Source: JBDNIO01 sp041688215 (GTDB lineage: Bacteria; Pseudomonadota; Gammaproteobacteria; Nevskiales; Salinisphaeraceae). Taken from it: a stretch of 13,150 nt of DNA. The notes beneath the pieces are model-generated. The model saw only the letters and a program-made list of their open reading frames with translations, was not told where the DNA came from and did no database searches. This document shows positions 8,091 to 13,150 of this stretch, piece by piece. The DNA is taken from NCBI GenBank assembly GCA_041688215.1, contig JBDNIO010000128.1:1-13150 (forward strand), in the 5' to 3' direction. The position numbers and the translations under genes are program-made. How positions within the stretch are numbered: position 1 is the stretch's first letter; each line of letters opens with the position of its first letter.

Positions 8091-9020
8091 ATGGCCGCAG
8101 GTTCAAAAAAAGTAATTTTTGCCGCGCTGATTGGCAATTCACTTATTGCAGTTACTAAATTCATCGCCGCCAGCATTACCGGCAGTGCCGCGATGATGGC
8201 GGAGGGCGTGCACTCGGTGGTGGATACGGGCAACCAGGGTTTGCTGCTGTTCGGGCTCAAGCGCGCGCAGCGCCCGGCGGATGAGAGCCACCCGTTTGGT
8301 TACGGCAAGGAAATTTATTTCTGGAGTTTCGTGGTCGCGATGCTGTTGTTTTCTCTGGGTTCCGGCATTTCCATATACGAAGGCGTGCATAGCATTCTGG
8401 AGCCGGGTGCCTTACATGATCCTACGGTTAACTACATAGTGCTTGGACTGGCGCTGATTTTTGAAGGTGGCGCACTGTTCTTCGCGCTGCGCGAATTCAA
8501 CCGCGCACGCGGGCCCCTGAGCATTATTGAGGCCGTCAAGCGTGGGAAAGACCCCAATCTGTTTGTGGTGCTGTTTGAAGACACCGCCGCGATGCTGGGT
8601 TTACTAGTCGCCGGCCTCGGGGTGTTCCTGGGGCATATGACGGGCAATCCGTTTTATGACGGCGCCGCGTCAATCTCCATCGGGGTAATTCTGGCACTAA
8701 CGGCGGTGTGGTTGGCGATTGAAACCAAGGGCTTGCTGATAGGCGAGGCCGCGCGTAAGCCGGTTATTCAAGGTATCCGCGAAGCGGTTGCGGCATCACC
8801 CATTACCCAGCGCGTGAACGAAGTGCTTACCCTGCATATGGGCCCGCAGTTCGTGCTTGCCAACATCAGTATTGTGTTCCGCAAGGACGCGAGCGCGGAT
8901 GAAATCCAGAATGAGATCGCCGCAATCGACCGCAAGATAAAAGCCGACTGGCCGGATGTAAAACGCGTATTTATTGAGGGCGAAGCGGCGGCCGCTGACG
9001 CTTTAAATGATCTTCCATAG
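8091..9020 (+). CDS. Cation diffusion facilitator family transporter (ZnT9-like branch)
   Basis: This is a 309-residue inner-membrane metal/proton antiporter of the CDF family, exporting divalent metals such as zinc from the cytoplasm. Five to six membrane helices occupy residues 8 to about 215, followed by a cytoplasmic domain of about 90 residues. In helix 2 the metal-site motif is EGVHSVVD (H41, D45), followed by the family-typical HPFGYGKE. In helix 5, where many CDF proteins carry HxxxD or DxxxD, this one reads LFEDTAAMLG (E163, D164). That pattern resembles SLC30A9/ZnT9-type members as I recall them, so the metal specificity may differ from FieF/YiiP. It starts 7 bp after the glycosyltransferase stop, so it is probably cotranscribed with ilvA. 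There is no visible metal-sensing operator. Confidence 0.9.
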   Translation: MAAGSKKVIFAALIGNSLIAVTKFIAASITGSAAMMAEGVHSVVDTGNQGLLLFGLKRAQRPADESHPFGYGKEIYFWSFVVAMLLFSLGSGISIYEGVHSILEPGALHDPTVNYIVLGLALIFEGGALFFALREFNRARGPLSIIEAVKRGKDPNLFVVLFEDTAAMLGLLVAGLGVFLGHMTGNPFYDGAASISIGVILALTAVWLAIETKGLLIGEAARKPVIQGIREAVAASPITQRVNEVLTLHMGPQFVLANISIVFRKDASADEIQNEIAAIDRKIKADWPDVKRVFIEGEAAAADALNDLP

Positions 9021-9037
9021 GTTTTGATTTAGCACTT

Positions 9038-9070
9038 GTCATTGCGCGCCCCTGCGGGGCTCGCAATGAC
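9038..9070. repeat. REP-like 33-nt palindrome in a convergent gap
   Basis: A near-perfect inverted repeat: outer arms GTCATTGCG (9038-9046) and CGCAATGAC (9062-9070), one mismatch (9047/9061), then inner arms GCCCC and GGGGC around TGC. That makes 14 of 15 pairs. It sits 18 bp after the transporter stop and before the convergent DUF6165 gene. No T-run follows on either strand, so a dispersed REP-type element is more likely than a pure terminator, though it could still stop transcription or protect 3' ends. The rest of the gap (9071-9136) shows nothing recognisable. Confidence 0.7.
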
Positions 9071-9136
9071 GGGATTTTCGTGTTCGCTTGCTGTGCGTGT
9101 TTTGCGTGACGGCTTGCCGCTCGTAGGGCACTGTTG

Positions 9137-9526
9137 TTAGTAAGCTTCGTAGGATTTCTCTTCGACCAGATCTGAACCCACTGCCAGATTGATCTCGCGT
9201 TTTATATTGGCGCGTTTGTCGTTGCTGAAATATACCGCGCGCGCCAGTTCAATAAAGCCCTGGTCGAAATCCTCGCGTCCTTCCTTGGCGCGAATTCGGT
9301 TTTCGATATCCCAAAGGGTTTCGTTTACGCCCTTTAATTGCACGATCTGCGGTGCGAGGTCCGTATCGCCCGGTTTGCTCTTGCCCCAGACGTCGCGCAG
9401 GAGTTTCAGCTCTCGTTTGATGTTTTCTAATTTGCCGGCGTCCTTGATGCGCTCGGACTTTATTTCGAGAATGGTGATTTTGTCGAGCAATTCACCGACG
9501 GATACAGGGACACGGGGTAGGGACAT
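9137..9526 (-). CDS. DUF6165 family protein, function unknown
   Basis: This is a soluble 129-residue protein that I assign to DUF6165 from its opening PVSVGELLDKITILEIKSERI, which is characteristic of that family. It is rich in charged, probably helical segments (ERIKDAGKLENIKRELKLLR) and has no signal peptide or membrane segment. No catalytic motif is evident and no function is known to me. The ATG at 9526 lies 3 bp after the EVE-domain gene stop with GGAA 6 nt upstream, so it is the last gene of the leftward zapA-fau-EVE run. The start and the length fit the family well. Confidence 0.82.
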   Translation of the reverse strand: MSLPRVPVSVGELLDKITILEIKSERIKDAGKLENIKRELKLLRDVWGKSKPGDTDLAPQIVQLKGVNETLWDIENRIRAKEGREDFDQGFIELARAVYFSNDKRANIKREINLAVGSDLVEEKSYEAY

Positions 9527-9529
9527 GCG

Positions 9530-10003
9530 TTATTCCAGCGAGAGAATGGACTTCCAGTGGGCGGCGGACACGGGCATAACCGATAAACGGTTGCCGCGCT
9601 GAATCAAGGGCAGGCCTTCGAATTTATCAGGATTGGTATCGGCTTGGTCTTTGATTTCCTTGAGGGTGATGCTGCGTTTTAGCTCGCGTTCAAATTTTAC
9701 CTCAACCAGAAACCAGCGGGGATTATCGGGGTCAGATTTGGGGTCGTAGTGCGTATCTTTCGGGTCGAAAGCCGTCGGGTCTGGGTATGCCTCGCGGCTA
9801 ATTGTGGCGATGCCGACTATGCCCGGCTCCTTGCAATTTGAGTGGTAGAAGAAAACCTTGTCGCCCTTTTTCATGTCATCGCGCATGAAATTGCGCGCCT
9901 GGTAATTACGTACACCGTCCCAGGGCTCGGTCTTTTTCGGCCGCTTTTTCAGATCGCTGATTCCGAATTCGTCGGGTTCGGATTTCATTAGCCAATAACG
10001 CAT
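9530..10003 (-). CDS. EVE domain-containing protein
   Basis: This is a 157-residue protein that is almost entirely an EVE domain, a PUA-like fold related to mammalian THYN1 and to YTH domains. Such domains bind modified bases in DNA or RNA, and stand-alone bacterial copies are common. Visible family features are YWLMKSEP (3-10), the WDGVRNYQARNFMR segment (28-41), KGDKVFFYHSN (46-56) preceding a GIVGIATI strand, and PRWFLVEVKF (95-104). The ligand is not known for this protein. AAGGA lies 5 nt before the ATG at 10003. It follows fau by 35 bp and precedes DUF6165 by 3 bp. EVE proteins near fau and zapA are usual in gammaproteobacteria, so this copy is probably a housekeeping one rather than a defence gene. 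Confidence 0.92.
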   Translation of the reverse strand: MRYWLMKSEPDEFGISDLKKRPKKTEPWDGVRNYQARNFMRDDMKKGDKVFFYHSNCKEPGIVGIATISREAYPDPTAFDPKDTHYDPKSDPDNPRWFLVEVKFERELKRSITLKEIKDQADTNPDKFEGLPLIQRGNRLSVMPVSAAHWKSILSLE

Positions 10004-10038
10004 CGTGGTCCTTGTTGTAGGCTGTTGGGGTGGTGAGT

Positions 10039-10596
10039 TTAGCGTAAATACGTACGCCGCTCAGAGACCACCGCATCCAGTGATACGTCCCAGGGCTGGG
10101 TTGAGATGCGCTCAAGGCGCTGACATTCAAATGCTACTGCCACCAGTCGCGGCTTGCGCCAGGCACCGCTGCGATTGCGATACGCGAAGCTGCGGTCGTA
10201 ATAGCCGCCGCCGGCTCCCAGACGGTGGCAGTCGGCGTCGAAGCCCACCAGCGGCGTAATCACGAGATCCAGTTGCCTGGGTCGTAACAGTGCGGCAGGC
10301 CGGTGCAGGGGTTCGGCGATACCGTAGCGATTGCGGCGCGATCCCACCTTTTCATTCCACGGTGAAAATCCGAGTCGCGCCGTCGAGCCGGGCGCGACTA
10401 CAGGCAAATAAAGCTGTTTGCCGCGCAATGCCTGGTTGTGTATTAGCGCGGTCACGTCCAATTCCGCCCCTGCGGGATAATAAAGTGCGATCCGTTTCGC
10501 CCGGCGAAACCAGCGTAGTTTCGCCAGCCGGCGCGAAGCCACACATGTAGCCTGTTTGCGCTCGGCACCAGACAGGTCAGCGCGACGTGCGCGCAA
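10039..10596 (-). CDS. fau: 5-formyltetrahydrofolate cyclo-ligase (start uncertain)
   Basis: This is an ATP-dependent enzyme that converts 5-formyl-THF to 5,10-methenyl-THF, returning stored folate to one-carbon metabolism. Motifs are the folate-site NRYGIAEP (89-96) and the ATP/Mg signature RLGAGGGYYDR (125-135), preceded by DLVITPLVGFD. From TTG 10596 it has 185 residues. The frame continues upstream without ATG, GTG or TTG; those codons read TSRKKLRRD, which looks like the basic N-terminal helix of the family. An in-frame ATT at 10629 has AAGG 7 nt before it and would restore that helix. I give the TTG start because it is conventional. The gene lies directly downstream of 6S RNA, the conserved ssrS-fau arrangement, and may be transcribed from the same promoter. 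Confidence 0.92.
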   Translation of the reverse strand: MRARRADLSGAERKQATCVASRRLAKLRWFRRAKRIALYYPAGAELDVTALIHNQALRGKQLYLPVVAPGSTARLGFSPWNEKVGSRRNRYGIAEPLHRPAALLRPRQLDLVITPLVGFDADCHRLGAGGGYYDRSFAYRNRSGAWRKPRLVAVAFECQRLERISTQPWDVSLDAVVSERRTYLR

Positions 10597-10683
10597 GTCG
10601 CGTCTGAGTTTTTTGCGTGATGTGGAAATGGGGGCGCCTTGGGGATGGAACAGGGGCGATAGGAACTGAGGCTAATAAAAGCC

Positions 10684-10868
10684 GGCAACTCCCGCCTGTG
10701 CCGTCGACCGCCGTTGACCTTGAGCGAAATGCTCAAGTGGGGACAACCACGCACCTTAGGCTTTCCGCTAAAAATGCGGACCTGCTCACCGGTAACGCTT
10801 CATGACCCCGGGGTGATGTGTAGGCTCAAGGGGTTCCCGGAGGTCGTCGCACACGGCAGGAGAGCCGA
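10684..10868 (-). ncRNA. ssrS: 6S RNA
   Basis: 6S RNA mimics an open promoter and binds the sigma70 RNA polymerase holoenzyme. The region lies between zapA and fau, the conserved ssrS position. On the minus strand the 5' part (10860-10841) pairs with the 3' part (10709-10691): CTGCCGTGTGCGACGACC against GGTCGACGGCACAGGCGGG, allowing small bulges. This is the closing stem. An inner hairpin with TTGAGC/GCTCAA arms (10736-10720) lies on the 3' side, and GGGAACCCCTTGAGCC lies on the 5' strand of the expected central bubble. AAGCGTTACCGGTG and AAAGCCTAAGG resemble Pseudomonas-type 6S RNAs as I remember them. The exact ends are inferred from the stem and promoter, with perhaps 10 nt error. Confidence 0.88.
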
Positions 10869-10874
10869 GTGCTT

Positions 10875-10904
10875 ATGCTACGCCGAGTTACCCCTTGGCT
10901 TCAA
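10875..10904 (-). promoter_or_regulatory. Probable sigma70 promoter of 6S RNA
   Basis: On the minus strand TTGAAG (10904-10899) and TAGCAT (10880-10875) are 18 nt apart. Each matches four of six consensus bases. The -35 box lies within the last zapA codons, and the predicted start near 10868 fits the beginning of the 6S closing stem. It would allow 6S RNA and fau to be transcribed independently of zapA. Confidence 0.5.
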
Positions 10905-11202
10905 GCGCAGAAGAGATTTTAAGCTGCAGCTGTTCCAGACGATCGTCAACTTCGATATCGACCGCGCCTCGCTGCTCCTGCTTTTCGTGCTCGATCAGAT
11001 CGCGCGCCATGTTCAGGGCTGTCATCACGGCGATGCGTTCCATGCCTAGGGTTTTGCCTTTTTTCTGGATATTGGTCATGCGTTTGGACAGGTACTCGGC
11101 GGAAGCGAGCAGGGCTTCGCGTTCGTTTTCCGGGCAACTGATCTGATAATCGCGCCCCAGGATACGCACGGTGAGCTGGGTGTTTTCCTTGGTCGGACTC
11201 AT
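10888..11202 (-). CDS. zapA: Cell division protein ZapA
   Basis: This is a 104-residue cytoplasmic FtsZ-binding protein that bundles FtsZ filaments at the Z-ring. The N-terminal globular part has the family pattern LTVRILGRDYQISCP (residues 10-24) and ALLASAEYLSKRM. The C-terminal half, from AVMTALNMARDL on, is a long amphipathic helix for coiled-coil tetramerisation. The length is typical. Its ATG overlaps the stop of the preceding coiled-coil gene as ATGA, and AGGA lies 6 nt upstream, so translation is coupled. 6S RNA begins about 20 nt after the stop. Confidence 0.95.
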   Translation of the reverse strand: MSPTKENTQLTVRILGRDYQISCPENEREALLASAEYLSKRMTNIQKKGKTLGMERIAVMTALNMARDLIEHEKQEQRGAVDIEVDDRLEQLQLKISSALEAKG

Positions 11203-11405
11203 GATACGTCCTGTGCCTCCGCTTCTTCTTCCAGAGCCTTTATACGCTCGATGACCGCCTGTAGACGGTGCCGGGTTTCGCTATGCTTGCGGGTTACGGC
11301 GGCGTATTCCTGGGTGAGTGTTTTATTTTCCACTTGCAGCCGGTGGAAGGCTGTCAGAAGCTTGTCCACGCGATCTTCCAGTTTTTTCAGGCTGACTTGT
11401 GACAT
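11199..11405 (-). CDS. TIGR02449 family small coiled-coil protein (ZapB-like)
   Basis: This is a 68-residue protein starting MSQVSLKKLEDRVDKLL that is almost wholly heptad-patterned helix (LEDRVDKLLTAFHRLQVENKTL and so on), with an acidic tail. It matches the TIGR02449 family of small coiled-coil proteins encoded directly before zapA, which resemble ZapB in size and structure. A role in the Z-ring through ZapA is inferred from position only. The ATG at 11405 has a G-run (GGGGGG) about 6 nt upstream. A TTG at 11420 is in frame but lies within that region, so I reject it. The stop overlaps the zapA start (ATGA). Confidence 0.85.
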   Translation of the reverse strand: MSQVSLKKLEDRVDKLLTAFHRLQVENKTLTQEYAAVTRKHSETRHRLQAVIERIKALEEEAEAQDVS

Positions 11406-11430
11406 GCGTAAACCCCCCAAATAGGTGGCC

Positions 11431-11460
11431 AGTATAGCCTTGATAGGCCCGTGAACGTAA
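11431..11460 (-). promoter_or_regulatory. Candidate promoter for the coiled-coil-zapA operon
   Basis: TATACT (11436-11431, minus strand) matches five of six bases of the -10 consensus and lies 25 nt before the ATG at 11405. A weak TTACGT (11460-11455) sits 18 nt upstream of it, next to the terminator hairpin of the protease gene. The predicted 5' leader would be about 20 nt and includes the G-run ribosome site. Confidence 0.4.
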
Positions 11461-11494
11461 GAGGCCCCGGACTGCCGCAGCAGTCCGGGGCCTC
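11461..11494 (-). terminator. Strong hairpin after the Do-family protease gene
   Basis: A perfect 15-bp GC-rich stem (GAGGCCCCGGACTGC, 11461-11475, with its complement 11480-11494) has a 4-nt loop. It lies 20 bp after the protease stop. On the minus strand only a weak T-rich tail (TTACGTT) follows; on the plus strand TTGGTTTT follows. It most likely ends protease transcription and isolates the zapA operon. The hairpin is certain, terminator strength is inferred. Confidence 0.75.
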
Positions 11495-11514
11495 TTGGTT
11501 TTCCTCGCTATGGA

Positions 11515-12939
11515 TTAGCGAATCAGCAAGAACAGGGCGCCACGGCCACGCCGGATGTGCAGCAGGAGCTGTTTGGTATCGGGGCCGGCGATTTCTTTCA
11601 GGTCTTTCAGGCTCGTGACTTCCTTGCGGTTTGCGGAAGCGATGATGTCCCCCGGTTGCAAACCGGCCCGCGCCGCCGGGCTTCCAGGAGCAATAGCCAA
11701 CACAGCCACGCCCTGAACCTGCCCGGCCAGCGGATGGTCTTCAGGAATGCTGCCTAGGCGTGCGCCAGCCAGGCCATCGAACATATCGTCGTTTTCACCG
11801 TTGCTGGCGGTAACCTCTTCTTCGGGCTGCTCCGCCAGGGTGGCATTGATGGTTTTCTGCGCGCCATCGCGTATGAGTGTGATCTTCACTTTTTCGCTGG
11901 GTTGGCGCAGGCCGATGGCGTTGGCGAGTTGCCCGAAATCCCGGATTGGGCTGTCGTTTACAGCGATAATGACGTCACGTTCCTTGATGCCGGCTTTTTC
12001 GGCGGCGGAATCCTCCACTACCTGGGCCACGACCACGCCCTGGGTTACCTTCAGGTCAAAGGCCTTGGCCAGTTCACTGGTCAGATCCTGGCCGACCACG
12101 CCCAGGCGTCCGCGGCGCACTTCGCCAAATTTAAGAATCTGGCCCATGGTGGATTCGGCCAGATTGGAAGGAATCGCGAAACCGATGCCGATATTACCGC
12201 CGCTGCGGGACAAAATAGCGGTGTTAATGCCCACCAGTTCGCCCTTCAGGTTTACCAGAGCGCCACCGGAATTGCCGGGATTGATGGACGCATCGGTTTG
12301 GATGAAGTCTTCGTAGCGTTTGCCCAGGCCGTGCCTGCCCAGGCCGCTGACGATGCCCGAGGTTACGGTCTGGCGCAGGCCAAATGGATTGCCGATGGCT
12401 ACCACGAAATCACCCACACGCAGAGAGTCGGAATCGGAAACCGGCAATTCCGCCAGGTTCAGATTGCCGGCGTCCTTGATCATGAGCACCGCAATATCTG
12501 ACTCAGGGTCGCTGCCGACAATTTCCGCTTCGAATTCGCGATCGTCGTTCAGGCGTATCTGGATTTTTTCGGCGTCTTCCACCACATGCGCGTTGGTCAG
12601 CACAATACCTTTGCTGGCATCAACAATTACACCCGAGCCCAACCCGCGCGGCGCTTCACCCTCGGGCGCCTGCTGCGGGCCGCCCGGTTGCCCCTGTTGG
12701 CCCGGTTCGCCGAAAAAGCGCCGGAAGAAGGGGTCGTTGAACAGGGGATTGGCGGCCCGGCGCTGGGGTTTGCCCGTTACTATGACGTTGACCACCGTCG
12801 GCAAAACCTGATCGAGCATCGGTGCCAGGGTAGGCTCATCACTGTTCAGCAGTGGCGTCGGGATGGCCGCTTGCGTTGCGCTGGCCCACATCAGGGCGGC
12901 AAAGGCGAGAGTAAAAAAAGCAGGGGTGCGTCGGGTCAT
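11515..12939 (-). CDS. Do family (DegP/DegQ/MucD-like) periplasmic serine endoprotease
   Basis: This is a 474-residue HtrA-type protease/chaperone for misfolded envelope proteins. It has a signal peptide with predicted cleavage near residue 24 (ATQA), so it acts in the periplasm. A trypsin-like domain follows, with the triad H118 (TNAHVV), D148 (SDIAVL) and S224 (GNSGGA). An LA-loop-like insert from NPLFNDPFFRRFFG to about residue 97 is rich in Gly, Gln and Pro. PDZ1 covers about 278-370 and PDZ2 about 400-470 (AGLQPGDIIASANR). DegP, DegQ and MucD cannot be told apart with confidence. ATG 12939 has GAGGA 9 nt upstream; the adjacent TTG at 12942 has it 6 nt upstream, so either could start. No rseA/mucABC genes are beside it. 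I see no convincing promoter. Confidence 0.94.
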   Translation of the reverse strand: MTRRTPAFFTLAFAALMWASATQAAIPTPLLNSDEPTLAPMLDQVLPTVVNVIVTGKPQRRAANPLFNDPFFRRFFGEPGQQGQPGGPQQAPEGEAPRGLGSGVIVDASKGIVLTNAHVVEDAEKIQIRLNDDREFEAEIVGSDPESDIAVLMIKDAGNLNLAELPVSDSDSLRVGDFVVAIGNPFGLRQTVTSGIVSGLGRHGLGKRYEDFIQTDASINPGNSGGALVNLKGELVGINTAILSRSGGNIGIGFAIPSNLAESTMGQILKFGEVRRGRLGVVGQDLTSELAKAFDLKVTQGVVVAQVVEDSAAEKAGIKERDVIIAVNDSPIRDFGQLANAIGLRQPSEKVKITLIRDGAQKTINATLAEQPEEEVTASNGENDDMFDGLAGARLGSIPEDHPLAGQVQGVAVLAIAPGSPAARAGLQPGDIIASANRKEVTSLKDLKEIAGPDTKQLLLHIRRGRGALFLLIR

Positions 12940-12999
12940 CAATCTAGGTCCTCGAGTTGATAATGTGCGTCGCGCCTGGGCGCGGATTTGTCCAATGGA

Positions 13000-13150
13000 T
13001 TGGCTATGTCACCGAACTATATGGATCGTCATTCCCGCGAACGCGGGAATCCATATTTCGCGGCACTTTCACTGGATTCCCGCTTTCGCGGGAATAACGT
13101 TACAGATCAATAACTTATAGAAAATCACTATTCTTTGGTGACATAGCCAA
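13000..13150. mobile_element. Candidate MITE-like element with 14-bp terminal inverted repeats
   Basis: TTGGCTATGTCACC (13000-13013) recurs as its exact complement GGTGACATAGCCAA (13137-13150), enclosing 123 bp. The interior has no credible gene and holds two REP-type hairpins. Size, terminal repeats and lack of coding capacity fit a miniature inverted-repeat element, with the REP pair perhaps inserted in or carried by it. The right repeat ends at the window edge, so a flanking duplication cannot be seen. On the left, CCAAT mirrors the repeat's first bases (CCAATGGATTGG, 12992-13003). No transposase is present. Confidence 0.45.
13031..13095. repeat. Pair of inverted REP palindromes (BIME-like)
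   Basis: The first hairpin is ATTCCCGCG/CGCGGGAAT (13031-13050); the second is ATTCCCGC/GCGGGAAT around TTTC (13076-13095). The two units face each other: GCGGGAATCC (13043-13052) is mirrored by GGATTCCCGC (13074-13083). Translated in one frame this gives the VIPANAGIH...WIPAFAGIT peptide that marks this widespread class of extragenic palindromes. Such units are usually present in many genomic copies. Confidence 0.85.

Noticed and set aside
9530..10003. EVE protein as part of a defence system with the HsdR gene
   Set aside because: The EVE gene lies about 7.8 kb away in the conserved zapA-fau block, so a link to the restriction gene is not supported.
10617..11049. Plus-strand short frames across 10617-10805 and 10714-11049
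   Set aside because: They cover the 6S RNA and the antisense of zapA; the conserved RNA structure and zapA explain the sequence better.
12971..12984. CGCGCCTGGGCGCG palindrome upstream of the protease
   Set aside because: Short GC-only 6-bp arms with a 2-nt gap; plausible by chance and matches no operator I know.
12863..13120. 85-codon open frame ending in VIPANAGIH...WIPAFAGIT
   Set aside because: The tail is the well-known translation of REP palindromes and the front is antisense to the protease signal-peptide region; it is not a gene.
1..13150. CRISPR array, tRNA or rRNA genes, attachment sites, phage genes
   Set aside because: I looked for regularly spaced repeats, cloverleaf-like segments and phage-type proteins and saw none.

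Overview
The window looks like a piece of a moderately GC-rich gammaproteobacterial chromosome. The evidence is the gene order proC-yggT-metX-metW-DUF4426, the block TIGR02449-zapA-6S RNA-fau-EVE, a MetX of the succinyltransferase type paired with MetW, a long two-ACT IlvA, and the short palindromic repeats common in this class. No gene identifies the genus. The left edge cuts a gene, and the right edge falls exactly at the end of an inverted repeat, so this may be a contig broken at a repeat.

Left part (1-5304). The 3' part of a type I restriction HsdR subunit runs rightward and converges, 19 bp apart, with a leftward run of five packed genes: proC (proline), yggT (membrane protein), metX and metW (methionine) and a secreted DUF4426 protein. 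Junctions are 0-3 bp apart or overlap, so one transcript is likely. In Pseudomonas, as I recall it, this run continues into rdgB and hemW; here HsdR sits there instead, which suggests a defence-island insertion or rearrangement.

Middle (5438-9020). ilvA (isoleucine), a family 9 glycosyltransferase of heptosyltransferase type and a cation diffusion facilitator transporter run rightward with almost no spacing. The 133-bp gap between proC and ilvA is a divergent promoter region and contains a perfect 14-bp palindrome. A REP-like 33-nt palindrome lies in the convergent gap after the transporter.

Right part (9137-12939), all leftward: a Do-family periplasmic protease, closed by a strong hairpin; then a small coiled-coil protein and zapA (cell division), overlapping by ATGA; then 6S RNA with its own promoter; then 5-formyltetrahydrofolate cyclo-ligase, an EVE-domain protein and a DUF6165 protein. 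The zapA-ssrS-fau order is the conserved 6S RNA locus.

Right end (13000-13150). Perfect 14-bp inverted repeats enclose a pair of REP hairpins, giving a 151-bp structure like a MITE. This is the least ordinary part of the window. I did not find a clearly undescribed multi-gene system; most of the window is conserved housekeeping sequence. The open points are the terminal element, two genes without a normal start codon, and the HsdR junction.
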